Part shown: piece after piece, positions 36,005-44,884 of the stretch
Position numbering within the stretch: position 1 is the stretch's first letter
Layout of the letters: the number at the start of each line of letters is the position of its first letter
DNA from: Crossiella cryophila
GTDB lineage: Bacteria; Actinomycetota; Actinomycetes; Mycobacteriales; Pseudonocardiaceae
Length of the DNA stretch: 64,000 nucleotides
NCBI RefSeq assembly: GCF_014204915.1
Contig: NZ_JACHMH010000001.1
Location: 2,728,001-2,792,000, forward strand
Direction of reading: 5' to 3'
The notes under the pieces: model-generated
What the model was told of the DNA's origin: nothing
Seen by the model: the letters and a program-made list of their open reading frames with translations, nothing else
Database searches by the model: none
Position numbers and translations under genes: made by a program

Positions 36005-37162
36005 GTGAACATCACCCGGAGGGCGAGCTTGATCGCCCTGACGGTCACCGCGCTCGCCGTGCCCCTGCTACCCGGCCTCGCGCTGGCGGAGCAGGAGCCC
36101 GGCGGGCGTGCTGTGGCGCCCACCGACCTCGCCCAGACACCCCCGGCCGGACCCGGCACGTTGTCCATCGGCGGGCAGCGGGCCTCGGTCAAGGACTACC
36201 CGTTCATGATCGGCGGACTGCGTGAGGGCGGGCCCCGGCCACAGGGGCAGACCTGCACCGGCTCGGTGATCGCGCCGCGCAAGATCCTCTCCGCGGCGCA
36301 CTGCGCGGACGCCGCGGGCGCGAAGTCCTTCCTGTACGGGCTGGACGACCTCAACGCCGGCGGCGGGTTCCGCACCAAGGTGCTGGAGTACAAGAAGCAC
36401 CCCAAGTACGTGAACTTCGACCAGGGCTACGACGTCGCGGTGGTCACCGTGGCCGATGACATCCCGGTGCCCGGCGGCGCCTACGCCAAGGTCGCCACCT
36501 CCGCCGACACCGGCCTGCACGCCCCCGGCAAGACCGGCCTCGGCCTTGGCTACGGCAAGAAGGACCACAACGACAACACCCGCAACGTCGAGCTGCACAA
36601 GTTCGAGCTGCCCATCGTGGAGGGCAGCAACTGCAACGGGGTCGGCGCCGGGTTCCGCGAGGCCACCATGATCTGCTCCGGCTACCCGGACGGCCGGATC
36701 ACCATCCTGCAGGGCGACAGCGGCGGACCGCTGACCGTGGACGGCAAGGTGGTCGGCGTCGCCTCCTGGAGCCGCAGCGACTTCCGCTGGTACTCCGTCT
36801 ACGGCCGGCTCAACAACGACATGGGCGATTGGGTCAAGTTGCAGCTCGAAGGCGGCGAGGAGCCCCCGCCGGGGGACATCAAGCTCGCGCTCTCCCCGGA
36901 CAGCGGCAGCGCCCGGCCCGGCGGCTTCCTGCAGACCAAGGTCACCGTCACCGGTGGCGGCCAGACCACGTTGACCGCCACCGGCGCGCCCGCCGGGACC
37001 AGCGTGTTCTTCTCCCCGGCCACGGTCAGCTCCGGCGGCACCTCCACCGCCTTCGTCTGGACCGGCTTCAATACTCCGGCGGGCAGCTACCCGCTCAAGA
37101 TCACCGGCACCTCCAACGGCAAGACCGGCAGCGCCGAGTTCGTCCTCACCGTCACCCGGTAG
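36005..37162 (+). CDS. Secreted trypsin-like serine protease with C-terminal Ig-like domain
   Basis: A 385-residue exported S1-family protease. The signal peptide (about 1-28, cleaved after ALA) is followed by a ~35-residue propeptide-like segment and the chymotrypsin fold. The triad is His in LSAAHCAD, Asp in GYDVAVVTV and Ser in QGDSGGPL. A Glu/Pro linker (GGEEPPPGD) leads to a ~90-residue beta-sandwich domain for binding. GTG 36005 has GGGAGG nearby. A strong terminator follows. It probably digests extracellular protein. Confidence 0.9.
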   Translation: MNITRRASLIALTVTALAVPLLPGLALAEQEPGGRAVAPTDLAQTPPAGPGTLSIGGQRASVKDYPFMIGGLREGGPRPQGQTCTGSVIAPRKILSAAHCADAAGAKSFLYGLDDLNAGGGFRTKVLEYKKHPKYVNFDQGYDVAVVTVADDIPVPGGAYAKVATSADTGLHAPGKTGLGLGYGKKDHNDNTRNVELHKFELPIVEGSNCNGVGAGFREATMICSGYPDGRITILQGDSGGPLTVDGKVVGVASWSRSDFRWYSVYGRLNNDMGDWVKLQLEGGEEPPPGDIKLALSPDSGSARPGGFLQTKVTVTGGGQTTLTATGAPAGTSVFFSPATVSSGGTSTAFVWTGFNTPAGSYPLKITGTSNGKTGSAEFVLTVTR

Positions 37163-37176
37163 TCGGCGTTCTGCCA

Positions 37177-37212
37177 GGTGGGACGGGGTTGCGGCCCCGT
37201 CCCACCGCTTTT
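37177..37212 (+). terminator. Rho-independent terminator with T-run after the protease
   Basis: GGTGGGACGGGG (37177-37188) and CCCCGTCCCACC (37195-37206) form a perfect 12-bp stem with a 6-base loop, followed by GCTTTTTATT. It begins 14 bp after the stop codon and is the clearest intrinsic terminator in the window. Confidence 0.92.
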
Positions 37213-37225
37213 TATTCAACGCCTG

Positions 37226-37285
37226 TTGACTTGCCGCTCGCCTCCGCGCTACCGTTGCGCCAGTGCATTAGTTGCGTGCACGCAA
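37226..37285 (+). promoter_or_regulatory. Promoter and palindromic operator of the marR-rph operon
   Basis: TTGACT (37226-37231) and TACCGT (37250-37255), 18 bases apart, fit a housekeeping promoter. The perfect 14-bp palindrome TTGCGTGCACGCAA (37272-37285) lies at about +10 to +24, where a MarR-type repressor would block initiation. GGAGGA (37292-37297) follows directly. Confidence 0.65.
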
Positions 37286-37760
37286 GGGTTTGGAGGAAGT
37301 CATCAGCGCGACGGAGCGGGACCGGCTGGTCGAGGAGCTGGGGGTGGTCCGGCGGGAGCTGATCGGCGAGATGCTGATCAACCTGAGCCGGAGCACCGGC
37401 GGCGCCGACCTCCAGCTGGTGCAGATCGCCACGCTGTTCACGCTCGACCGGGGGAGCGAGCCGACAGTGCGTGAGCTGGCCGAACGCATCGGCCGCTCGG
37501 TCTCGGCGACCAGCAGACTGCTCGACCAGCTCGCCCAGCGCGGGCTGATCCACCGGCGCGAGGACGAGAGCGACCGGCGGGCCAAGCGGGTCGGCCTGAC
37601 CGAGGCGGGCACGCGGTTCCTGCTCGGTGTCGCCAGGAGCCGGGCCGAGGGCCAGTTGCGGCTGATGACCTACCTCTCCGAAACAGAGCAGCGCACCGTC
37701 CGCGAGGCGATGACGCTGCTGGCCGATGCGGCGAGGAGGCACGGGGATGAACACAGGTGA
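37272..37760 (+). CDS. MarR-family regulator, uncertain start
   Basis: A winged-helix regulator with LVQIATLFTLDRGSEPTVRELAERIGRSVSATSRLLDQLAQRGLIHRREDESD in its centre (shown here only as the HTH core around RSVSATSRLLDQL). The coordinates use TTG 37272, but that codon lies inside the operator palindrome with no ribosome site. A perfect GGAGGA (37292-37297) instead points to ATC 37302, which would give M-S-A-T-E-R and 152 residues; TTG 37290 is a third option. The 3' end overlaps the phosphotransferase gene by 14 bp. It probably represses that gene and itself. Confidence 0.82.
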   Translation: MRARKGLEEVISATERDRLVEELGVVRRELIGEMLINLSRSTGGADLQLVQIATLFTLDRGSEPTVRELAERIGRSVSATSRLLDQLAQRGLIHRREDESDRRAKRVGLTEAGTRFLLGVARSRAEGQLRLMTYLSETEQRTVREAMTLLADAARRHGDEHR

Positions 37761-40380
37761 GCCGGTTGTCCTTGACCTGAGCGAGGTCAGGGCCGGTGCG
37801 GGGGAGCTGGTCGGCGGCAAGGCGGCCAACCTGGGGGAGATGATCGGCGCGGATCTGCCGGTGCCGCCGGGGTTCGTGCTCACCACACACGCCTACCGGG
37901 CGGTGGCCGATCCGCTGGAGCTGAGCGGCGCGGCACTGGACCCGGCCGCGGCGCGGGAGCTGATCCGCACCGCGCCGGTGCCTGCCGGACTCATCGAGCT
38001 GATCACCGCCGCCTACGCCCGGCTCGGCAGGGACGAACCGGTCGCGGTCCGCTCCTCGGCCACCGCAGAGGACCTGCCCTTCGCCAGTTTCGCCGGTCAG
38101 CAGGACACCTACCTCAACGTGGTCGGCGCGGACGCCCTGCTGGAAGCGGTCCGCCGCTGCTGGGCCTCGCTGTGGACCGACCGCGCGGTCAGCTACCGGG
38201 AGACCAATCAGATCGACCACACCACCGTGCGCCTGGCCGTGGTGGTGCAGCGGATGGTCGCCGCCGAGATCGCCGGGGTGATGTTCACCGCCAACCCGGT
38301 CACCGGCCACCGCGACGAGATCGTGGTCGACGCCAGCCCGGGACTCGGCGAGGCCGTGGTGTCCGGGTCGGTCAACCCGGACCACTTCGTGCTCGACGGG
38401 CACACCGGCGCGATCAAGCAGAGCCGCCTCGGCGACAAGCTGCTGGTCATCCGTGGCAAGGCCGGTGGCGGCACCGAGCACAGCACCCGCGCCGCGGCCG
38501 ATGACCAACCCTGCCTGCACCCTGGGCAGTTGCGCGATCTGGCCGTGCTGGGCCGCCGGGTGCAGCAGCACTACGGGGCGCCGCAGGACACCGAGTGGGC
38601 CATCGATGCCCACGGCACGCTGTGGCTGACCCAGTCCCGGCCGATCACCACGCTGTTCCCGTTGCCGCACACCGACAAACCAGGTCCGCGGGTGTTCTTC
38701 AACGGCAGTGTCGCCCAGGGCGTGTACCGGCCGATCACCCCGGCCGGGGTGGCCGGGCTGCGGCTGGCCACCGGCGGGATCAGCGCCGCGGTCGGCCTGC
38801 GGGTGCCCGATCCGGTGGCCGGGCCGCCGCTGCTGGCCGTGGCCGCCGGCCGGTTGTTCTTCGACCTCACCCCGGTCGTGCGCAGCACGGTCGGCCGCGC
38901 GCTCGCGCCCAGACTGCTCGACCTGATGGAGGCGAGGTCCGCCCAGTTGCTCCGGGATCTGTTCCACGACGAGCGGTTCAGCGTCACCCAGAAGTCGCCG
39001 TGGCCGTTCCTGCGCACCATCGCCAGGTTCGCCCGCCGCACCCACGCCCCGGTCACCGTGCTCGGCGCGCTGCGCGATCCGGCCCGAGCACGCGCCAAGG
39101 CGGATCGGGTCACCGCCGAGATCGACCGCCTGCTCACCGTCTCCGACGGCCTCACCCACACCCAGCGGCTGGCCTTCGTCGAGGCGGCCATGCCGGAGAT
39201 CACCGCACCCCGGATCGCCCGGATCATGCCGCTGGTGCCTGCCGGGTTCGCGTTGCTCGCGCTGGCCGGGAAGCTGCTCGGCAAGGACGGGGGTGCGGAG
39301 GAGCTGCGGATGGTGCTCAGCGGCATCCCGCACAACCCGACCACCGAGATGGACCTGGAGCTGTGGCGGCTGGCCACCGCCATCCGCGCCGACCAGGCGG
39401 CAGCCTGTGAGCTGCTGGACACGCCCAAGGAGGACCTCCTCATCCGCTTCCGGGCCGGTCTGCTGCCCGAGACGATCCACAGTGGACTGACCGATTTCCT
39501 GGCCAGGTACGGACATCGGGCGGTGGCCGAGATCGACCTCGGGGTGCCGCGCTGGTCGGAGGACCCCACGCACGTGCTCGGCGTGCTGGCCAACTACCTG
39601 CGCGCGGACCACCCGGACCTGGCCGCGGACGCCCAGTTCGCCCGCGCCACCGCCGAGGCCGAGGCCAAGGCCGCCGAACTCGTCGCCAAGGTGAGCAGGC
39701 GCAGCCGGCTCCGCGGGAAGCTGCTGCGGTTCGCGCTGCACCGGGTGCGCGGCATCGCCGGACTGCGCGAGCTGCCCAAGTACCTGCTGGTGCTGACCCT
39801 GGCCCGGATGCGTGCCCAGCTGCGGCTGCTGGGCGAGGAACTCGCCACCCGCGGGCTGCTCACCACGGCCGAGGACGTGTTCTTCCTGGACACCAAGGAG
39901 GTCAGGGCCGCACTCGGCGGCGCCGACCACCGGGAGCTGATCACGCACCGGCAGGCCGAGCACCAGCGGGAACTGCGGCGCAAGCACCTGCCGCGGCTCC
40001 TGCTCTCCGACGGCGCCGAGCCCGAGGCCGAGGCTCTGGCCAGCACCGAGCAGATCGAGGGCGCGCTCACCGGCACCGCCGCCTCCGCCGGGTCGGTCAC
40101 CGGCATCGCCAGGGTGGTCATGGACCCCACCGGCGCGCACCTGGAACCCGGCGAGATCCTCATCGCCCCCTCCACCGACCCCGGCTGGACCCCGCTGTTC
40201 CTCACCGCGGGCGGCCTGGTGATGGAGATGGGCGGGCCCAACTCGCACGGCGCGGTGGTCGCCCGCGAGTACGGCATCCCGGCCGTGGTCGGGGTGTCCG
40301 GGGCGACCGAGCGGATCAGCACCGGGCAGCGGGTCACGGTCAACGGCTCCAGCGGGCAGGTCACCGTCGAGGAAGTGTGA
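37747..40380 (+). CDS. Rifampicin phosphotransferase / PEP synthase-like dikinase
   Basis: An 877-residue protein with the layout of rifamycin phosphotransferase. Residues ~5-320 are the PPDK-type ATP-grasp domain (VGGKAANLGEM, VRSSATAEDLPFASFAGQQDT, ANPVTGHRDEIVVDASPGLGEAVVSG). The middle ~330-740 would bind the drug, and the C-terminal swivelling domain has the phosphoryl-carrying His in EMGGPNSHGAVVAREYGIP (H834). Known Rph proteins are ~865 residues. Family members transfer the ATP beta-phosphate to rifamycin, but some are orphan dikinases. ATG 37747 has AGGAGG six bases upstream. It is coupled to marR. Confidence 0.82.
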   Translation: MNTGEPVVLDLSEVRAGAGELVGGKAANLGEMIGADLPVPPGFVLTTHAYRAVADPLELSGAALDPAAARELIRTAPVPAGLIELITAAYARLGRDEPVAVRSSATAEDLPFASFAGQQDTYLNVVGADALLEAVRRCWASLWTDRAVSYRETNQIDHTTVRLAVVVQRMVAAEIAGVMFTANPVTGHRDEIVVDASPGLGEAVVSGSVNPDHFVLDGHTGAIKQSRLGDKLLVIRGKAGGGTEHSTRAAADDQPCLHPGQLRDLAVLGRRVQQHYGAPQDTEWAIDAHGTLWLTQSRPITTLFPLPHTDKPGPRVFFNGSVAQGVYRPITPAGVAGLRLATGGISAAVGLRVPDPVAGPPLLAVAAGRLFFDLTPVVRSTVGRALAPRLLDLMEARSAQLLRDLFHDERFSVTQKSPWPFLRTIARFARRTHAPVTVLGALRDPARARAKADRVTAEIDRLLTVSDGLTHTQRLAFVEAAMPEITAPRIARIMPLVPAGFALLALAGKLLGKDGGAEELRMVLSGIPHNPTTEMDLELWRLATAIRADQAAACELLDTPKEDLLIRFRAGLLPETIHSGLTDFLARYGHRAVAEIDLGVPRWSEDPTHVLGVLANYLRADHPDLAADAQFARATAEAEAKAAELVAKVSRRSRLRGKLLRFALHRVRGIAGLRELPKYLLVLTLARMRAQLRLLGEELATRGLLTTAEDVFFLDTKEVRAALGGADHRELITHRQAEHQRELRRKHLPRLLLSDGAEPEAEALASTEQIEGALTGTAASAGSVTGIARVVMDPTGAHLEPGEILIAPSTDPGWTPLFLTAGGLVMEMGGPNSHGAVVAREYGIPAVVGVSGATERISTGQRVTVNGSSGQVTVEEV

Positions 40381-40383
40381 TCT

Positions 40384-40463
40384 GGACCTCACCGGAGAAC
40401 CGATCGATGCCTGGAGACGAACTCCCGGTACCCGATGAAACCCCCCCGGTTCAGGTGAGGTCC
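40384..40463 (+). promoter_or_regulatory. Inverted repeat that can mask the ribosome site of the hydrolase
   Basis: GGACCTCACC (40384-40393) is the perfect reverse complement of GGTGAGGTCC (40454-40463), extended by partly matching CGGTTC/GAACCG pairs. The right arm contains the GGTGAGG Shine-Dalgarno of ATG 40465, so a folded leader could hide it. Confidence 0.45.
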
Positions 40464-40464
40464 G

Positions 40465-41169
40465 ATGCCCCGAACTCCGCGCCTGCGGGAATGGCCCGTC
40501 CCGGCCCCCCGCGCGTTGGTGGTCCTGTTGCACGGCGGCCGTGAGCACAGCCACGGCCGCCCGCACCGGGGCCGCCTGACCTACCTGCGGATGCTGCCCT
40601 TCGCCAAGGAACTGCACCGCGCCGGCCGGCGGCACGGCCTGCTGGTCTGGCTGCTGCGCTACCGCTTCCGCGGCTGGAACGCCCCCGACCTCGACCCGGT
40701 CCAGGACGCCCGCTGGGCCCTGGACCAGGCCAAACGACAGCATCCCGGATTACCGGTGGTGCTCGTCGGGCACTCGATGGGCGGCCGGGCCGCGCTCAGG
40801 GTGGCCGGGGACGAGGCGGTCCGCGGGGTCGCCGCGCTCGCGCCCTGGCTGCCGGCGGGCGAACCGGTCGAACAGCTCGCCGGGACCACCGTGCTCATCG
40901 CGCACGGCGACCGGGAACGCTGGACCGACCCAGGGCTGTCCTACCGCTACGCGGTGCACGCCCGCCAGGTCGCCGACCGGGTCTGCCGCTTCGACGTGCA
41001 CGGCGACAACCACGCCATGCTGCGCCGGGCCGCCGAGTGGACCGCGCTGGTCCGCCGGTTCGTCTTCGGGGTGCTCGGCATCGGGCCCTGGGACAGCGAA
41101 CTGGCCAGGGCCTTCGCCCTGCCCGCGCCCGACGGGCTGCGGGTGCCGCTGGCGGGGGTGCGGGCATGA
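40465..41169 (+). CDS. Alpha/beta-fold hydrolase
   Basis: A 234-residue hydrolase. The oxyanion region is VVLLHGGREHSHG, the nucleophile elbow VVLVGHSMGGRAAL, the acid in VLIAHGDRERWTDP and the His in VHGDNHAML. The N-terminal part is shorter than in lipases, suggesting a small thioester or ester substrate. It starts the lipid-modification operon and overlaps the amine oxidase-like gene by four bases (ATGA), so a step on acyl chains or phospholipids is plausible but inferred. Confidence 0.82.
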   Translation: MPRTPRLREWPVPAPRALVVLLHGGREHSHGRPHRGRLTYLRMLPFAKELHRAGRRHGLLVWLLRYRFRGWNAPDLDPVQDARWALDQAKRQHPGLPVVLVGHSMGGRAALRVAGDEAVRGVAALAPWLPAGEPVEQLAGTTVLIAHGDRERWTDPGLSYRYAVHARQVADRVCRFDVHGDNHAMLRRAAEWTALVRRFVFGVLGIGPWDSELARAFALPAPDGLRVPLAGVRA

Positions 41170-42428
41170 ACCGGCCCAAGGTCGCCGTGATCGGCGCTGG
41201 GGTGGCCGGACTCACCGCCGCCTACCTGCTGCAACGCCGCTACGAGGTCACCCTGTTCGAGCAGGAGAACCGGCTCGGCGGGCACGCGCACACCCACGAC
41301 GTGCTCACCCCGGACGGCAGGCTGGCCGCCATCGACAGCGGCTTCATCGTGCACAACGAGCACACCTACCCGTACCTGCTCAAGCTCTTCGGCGAACTCG
41401 AGGTGGCCACCCAGGCCTCCGAGATGTCGATGAGCGTGGCCTGCGAGGGCTGCGGGCTGGAGTACGCCGGCGCGCGGCGGCTGCCCGGCCTGTTCGCCCA
41501 GCCCGGCAACCTCGGCAACCCGCGCTACCTGCGGATGCTCGGCGAGGTCACCCGCTTCCACCGGCACGCCAGGCGGCTGCTGGCCGATCCGGACACCTGG
41601 GATGTCACCCTGGGCGCGTTCCTGGCCATCGGCGGCTACTCGCGCTACTTCGTCGACCACTTCATGCTGCCGGTGGTCTCCGCGGTGTGGTCGGCCGGAA
41701 CGGAGCTGAGCCGCCAGTACCCGGCCCGCTACCTGTTCGAGTTCCTGCGCAACCACGGCCTGCTGTCGGTCGGCGGCAGTCACCAGTGGCGCACCGTCAC
41801 CGGCGGCTCCCGGTCCTATGTGGAGCGTGCGGCGAAGAACCTGGCCGCCGTGCACACCGCCACCCCGGTGCGCGCGGTGCACCGCGGCGCGGACGGTGTG
41901 CTGGTCCGCGGCGAGGACGACGAGCTGCACGCGGTGGACAAGGTCGTGCTGGCCACCCACGCCGATCAGGCCCTGGCGCTGCTGGCCGAGCCGACCCCGG
42001 CCGAACAGGCCGTGCTGGGCGCGTTCCGCTACTCCCGCAACGAGACCTGGCTGCACACCGACCCCGCGGTGCTGCCGCGCGCGGCCGGGGCCAGGGCCGC
42101 CTGGAACTACCGCAAACCGGCCTGCGCGCCCGAGGGCGGAGCGGTGCTGGTCAGCTACCACATGAACCGGCTGATGCGGCTGGCCGAACCACTGGACTAC
42201 GTGGTCACCCTCAACGCCACCGACCGCATCCCGGAGCACGCGGTGCTGGCGAAGATGGTCTACGAGCACCCGGTGTACACGCCGGAGTCCGTTGCCGCGC
42301 AACAACGTCTGCCCGAGCTGAACACCGGGGTCACCGCGTTCGCCGGGGCCTATCACGGCTGGGGCTTCCACGAGGACGGCTGCGCCGCGGGGGTGCGGGC
42401 CGCGCGGGCGCTGGGCGTGGCCTGGTGA
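41166..42428 (+). CDS. FAD-dependent amine oxidase-like oxidoreductase
   Basis: A 420-residue flavoprotein. The Rossmann motif VAVIGAGVAGLTAAYLL is at residues 6-22, followed by the ENRLGGHAHTH segment and DSGFIVHNEHTYPYLLKLF, characteristic of the COG2907 group beside DUF1365 and CFA genes. The C-terminal FAD motif is GVTAFAGAYHGWGFHEDGC. Members act as acyl-chain desaturases or dehydrogenases in furan fatty acid synthesis in alphaproteobacteria; the reaction here is inferred from context. Four-base overlaps link it to both neighbours. Confidence 0.85.
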   Translation: MNRPKVAVIGAGVAGLTAAYLLQRRYEVTLFEQENRLGGHAHTHDVLTPDGRLAAIDSGFIVHNEHTYPYLLKLFGELEVATQASEMSMSVACEGCGLEYAGARRLPGLFAQPGNLGNPRYLRMLGEVTRFHRHARRLLADPDTWDVTLGAFLAIGGYSRYFVDHFMLPVVSAVWSAGTELSRQYPARYLFEFLRNHGLLSVGGSHQWRTVTGGSRSYVERAAKNLAAVHTATPVRAVHRGADGVLVRGEDDELHAVDKVVLATHADQALALLAEPTPAEQAVLGAFRYSRNETWLHTDPAVLPRAAGARAAWNYRKPACAPEGGAVLVSYHMNRLMRLAEPLDYVVTLNATDRIPEHAVLAKMVYEHPVYTPESVAAQQRLPELNTGVTAFAGAYHGWGFHEDGCAAGVRAARALGVAW

Positions 42429-43150
42429 GCGCCGCGCTGTATGACGCCGAGGTGAGGCACGTGCGCCGGGAACGCCTGCACCGGGTGTTGCGGCACAAGG
42501 TGTACCTGTGGCTGGTCGACCTGGACGAGCTGCCCCGGCTGCCCTGGTGGCTGCGGCCCTTCGCCCGGTTCGAGGCCCGCGACCACCTGGGCTCGCCCGA
42601 GCGGACGATCCGGGCCAACGTGACCGACTTCCTGGCCACGCGCGGAATAGACCTGCGCGGCGGCCGGGTTGTGATGATGGCGAACGCTCGCCTGCTCGGG
42701 CACGTGTTCAACCCGATCAGCGTCTTCTGGTGCCACCGCCCGGACGGTGGACTGGAATGCGTGCTGGCCGAGGTGCACAACACCTACGGCGAACGACACT
42801 GCTATGTGCTGCACCCCGACGAGGACGGACGGGTCCAGGTGGACAAGGAGTTCTACGTGTCCCCGTTCCTGGCCATGGGCGGCCGCTACCACATGCGGAT
42901 CAGCCAGCCGGGGGAGCGCGTGGCGGTGACGATCACGTTGCGCCAGCCGGAGAAACCCCCGTTCGTGGCAACCCTGCGCGGTCGACGGCGACCGGTCACC
43001 CCCGGTGTGCTGGCCAGCCTGCTGCTGCGGCGCCCGTTGCTCACCTATCGGGTGAGCGCGCTGATCCGGTTGCACGGCATAGCGTTGTGGCTACGCCGGG
43101 TACCCGTGGTCCGCCGACTCGCGCACGTTCCCCAGGAGGGCATCCAGTGA
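42425..43150 (+). CDS. DUF1365 family protein
   Basis: A 241-residue protein starting at GTG inside the preceding stop. DUF1365 marks are HRVLRHKVYLWLVDLDELP near the N-terminus and NPISVFWCHRPDG with EVHNTYGERHCYVLHP in the middle, plus DKEFYVSPFLAMGGRYHMRI. It has no membrane helix. DUF1365 genes are almost always found between an amine oxidase-like and a CFA synthase gene, so a chaperone or lipid-binding role in chain modification is likely. The biochemical activity is unknown. Confidence 0.88.
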   Translation: MSAALYDAEVRHVRRERLHRVLRHKVYLWLVDLDELPRLPWWLRPFARFEARDHLGSPERTIRANVTDFLATRGIDLRGGRVVMMANARLLGHVFNPISVFWCHRPDGGLECVLAEVHNTYGERHCYVLHPDEDGRVQVDKEFYVSPFLAMGGRYHMRISQPGERVAVTITLRQPEKPPFVATLRGRRRPVTPGVLASLLLRRPLLTYRVSALIRLHGIALWLRRVPVVRRLAHVPQEGIQ

Positions 43151-44412
43151 CGACACTATCCGCTGGTCCTGCCGCGAAGGCCGGACGCGAACTGCCGCGG
43201 CCGGCCGAGCAACGCTGGCCCGGCCTGGCCACCGCACCGCACTCGCCGGTGCGCGCGTGGGTGGCCGAACGGCTGTTCCGGCACGCGGTGCGCGATCTGC
43301 CGGTGCGGGTGCTGCTGGCAGGCGGCGAACGCCTCGGCGCGGGCGGACCGGGCACGCCGGTCATGCGCGTGCTGCGGCCCCGCGACTTCTTCCACCGGCT
43401 CGGCGCGGACGCCAAGATCGGCTTCGGCGAGTCCTACATGGCCGGCGACTGGACCGCCTCCGAGCTGGCCGACCTGCTCACCCCGTTCGCCGCCCGGATG
43501 TCCCGGCTGATCCCGAAACCCCTGCAGGCGTTGCGGCACTGGGTGGAACGCACCCAGCCGGTCGCGGAGAAGAACACCGTGGACGGCGCCCGGGAGAATA
43601 TTCACCGGCACTACGACCTGTCGAACGAGCTGTTCAGCCTGTTCCTGGACCCCAGCATGACCTACTCCGCGGCCTGGTTCGCCGCGGACGGCGAGGACCT
43701 GGAACTGGCCCAGCACCGCAAGATCGACGGCATCCTGGACTACGCGGGTGTGGGTCAGGGCACCCGATTGCTGGAGATCGGCACCGGCTGGGGCGCGCTG
43801 GCGATCCGGGCCGCCCAGCGCGGCGCCGAGGTCACCTCGCTGACCATCTCACCGGAGCAGAAGCAGCTCGCCGAGCAGCGGATCGCCGCGGCCGGGCTGA
43901 GTGAGCGGATCACCGTGCGGCTGCAGGACTACCGGCAGGCCGAGGGCGGCTACGACGCGGTGGTCAGCGTGGAGATGATCGAGGCGGTCGGCCGGGAGTT
44001 CTGGCCGGTGTACTTCAGCACGCTGAACCGGCTGACCAGGCCAGGCGGGCGGGTGGCGATCCAGGCGATCACCATGCCGCATGACCGGATGCTGGCCACC
44101 GCGGCCGGCTACACCTGGATCCACAAGTACATCTTCCCCGGCGGCATCTGCCCGTCGCTGGAGTCGATCGGGCGCAACGTGCGCGAGGACACCGAGCTGA
44201 CCGGCGCGGGCCGCAGGCCGCTTGGTCCGCACTACGCGCGGACCCTGCGGCTGTGGCGGGAACGGTTCCTGGCCAACTGGCCCCGCGTCGAACAGCTCGG
44301 CTTCGACCGCACCTTCCGCCGGATGTGGGAGTTCTACCTGGCCTACTCCGAGGCCGGGTTCCGCTCCGGCTATCTCAACGTGTGGCAGATCGCCTTGTCC
44401 CGCAAGGGATAG
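43147..44412 (+). CDS. Cyclopropane-fatty-acyl-phospholipid synthase family methyltransferase
   Basis: A 421-residue SAM-dependent methyltransferase acting on unsaturated acyl chains in membrane phospholipids. After the N-terminal lipid-binding domain (~1-130, FGESYMAGDWTASELADLLTP), HYDLSNELFSLFLDPSMTYS is the family mark. Motif I is LLEIGTGWGALAIRAA, and EMIEAVGREFW and QAITMPHDRM line the active site. GTG 43147 overlaps the DUF1365 stop by four bases. It ends one base before the convergent peroxiredoxin gene. Product could be a cyclopropane, methyl or methylene branch. Confidence 0.9.
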   Translation: MTTLSAGPAAKAGRELPRPAEQRWPGLATAPHSPVRAWVAERLFRHAVRDLPVRVLLAGGERLGAGGPGTPVMRVLRPRDFFHRLGADAKIGFGESYMAGDWTASELADLLTPFAARMSRLIPKPLQALRHWVERTQPVAEKNTVDGARENIHRHYDLSNELFSLFLDPSMTYSAAWFAADGEDLELAQHRKIDGILDYAGVGQGTRLLEIGTGWGALAIRAAQRGAEVTSLTISPEQKQLAEQRIAAAGLSERITVRLQDYRQAEGGYDAVVSVEMIEAVGREFWPVYFSTLNRLTRPGGRVAIQAITMPHDRMLATAAGYTWIHKYIFPGGICPSLESIGRNVREDTELTGAGRRPLGPHYARTLRLWRERFLANWPRVEQLGFDRTFRRMWEFYLAYSEAGFRSGYLNVWQIALSRKG

Positions 44413-44413
44413 C

Positions 44414-44872
44414 TCAGGACTGGGCGTGCGCGCGGAGGGCGGCCAGAGCGTCGTCCGCGTGCACGCTCATCCGCAGCTCGCTCTTGATCACCGCGATGAT
44501 CCGGCGGTCCTGGCCGATCACGAAGGTGTGCCGCTTGACCGCGAGCGGGCCGAATCGCCTTGCCACGTCGAACTTCTTGGCCACGGTACGGTCCACATCG
44601 GACAGCAGCGGGTAGTCGAAGGAGTTGGTCTCGGCGAACTGGCGCTGCTTGTCCACCGGGTCCGCGCTGATGCCCACCCGCTGCGCGCCGACGGCGGCGA
44701 ACTCCGCGGCCAGGTCCCGGAAGTGGCAGCTCTCCGCGGTGCAGCCGGAGGTCATCGCGGCCGGGTAGAAGAACAGCACCACCGGACCGTCGGCGAGCAG
44801 CCCGCTGAGCGTGCGGGGCTTGCCGTCCTGGTCGGGCAGCTCGAACTCGTCGACGAGGTCTCCGACGCGCAT
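44414..44872 (-). CDS. bcp: Bcp/PrxQ-type peroxiredoxin
   Basis: A 152-residue thiol peroxidase of the AhpC-TSA fold. FFYPAAMTSGCTAESCHFRDLAAEF contains the peroxidatic Cys and a resolving Cys five residues later (given as the GCTAESC core), as in PrxQ enzymes. ATG 44872 is the start. It reduces hydrogen and lipid peroxides. It lies 12 bp after the DUF1295 gene on the same strand, consistent with protecting modified membrane lipids from peroxidation. Confidence 0.88.
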   Translation of the reverse strand: MRVGDLVDEFELPDQDGKPRTLSGLLADGPVVLFFYPAAMTSGCTAESCHFRDLAAEFAAVGAQRVGISADPVDKQRQFAETNSFDYPLLSDVDRTVAKKFDVARRFGPLAVKRHTFVIGQDRRIIAVIKSELRMSVHADDALAALRAHAQS

Positions 44873-44884
44873 GACGTTCCTTCC

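Noticed and set aside
37226-37310. Rifamycin-associated element upstream of the dikinase
   Set aside because: The palindrome is TTGCGTGCACGCAA, which does not match the GGGGCTTGCGGCAAGCCCC-like element as I recall it. It fits a MarR operator better.
37438-40743. A 1101-codon open frame on the minus strand
   Set aside because: It is antisense to the dikinase and its product is a Gly/Arg/Gln-rich string without domains. Such long shadow frames are expected opposite GC-rich genes.
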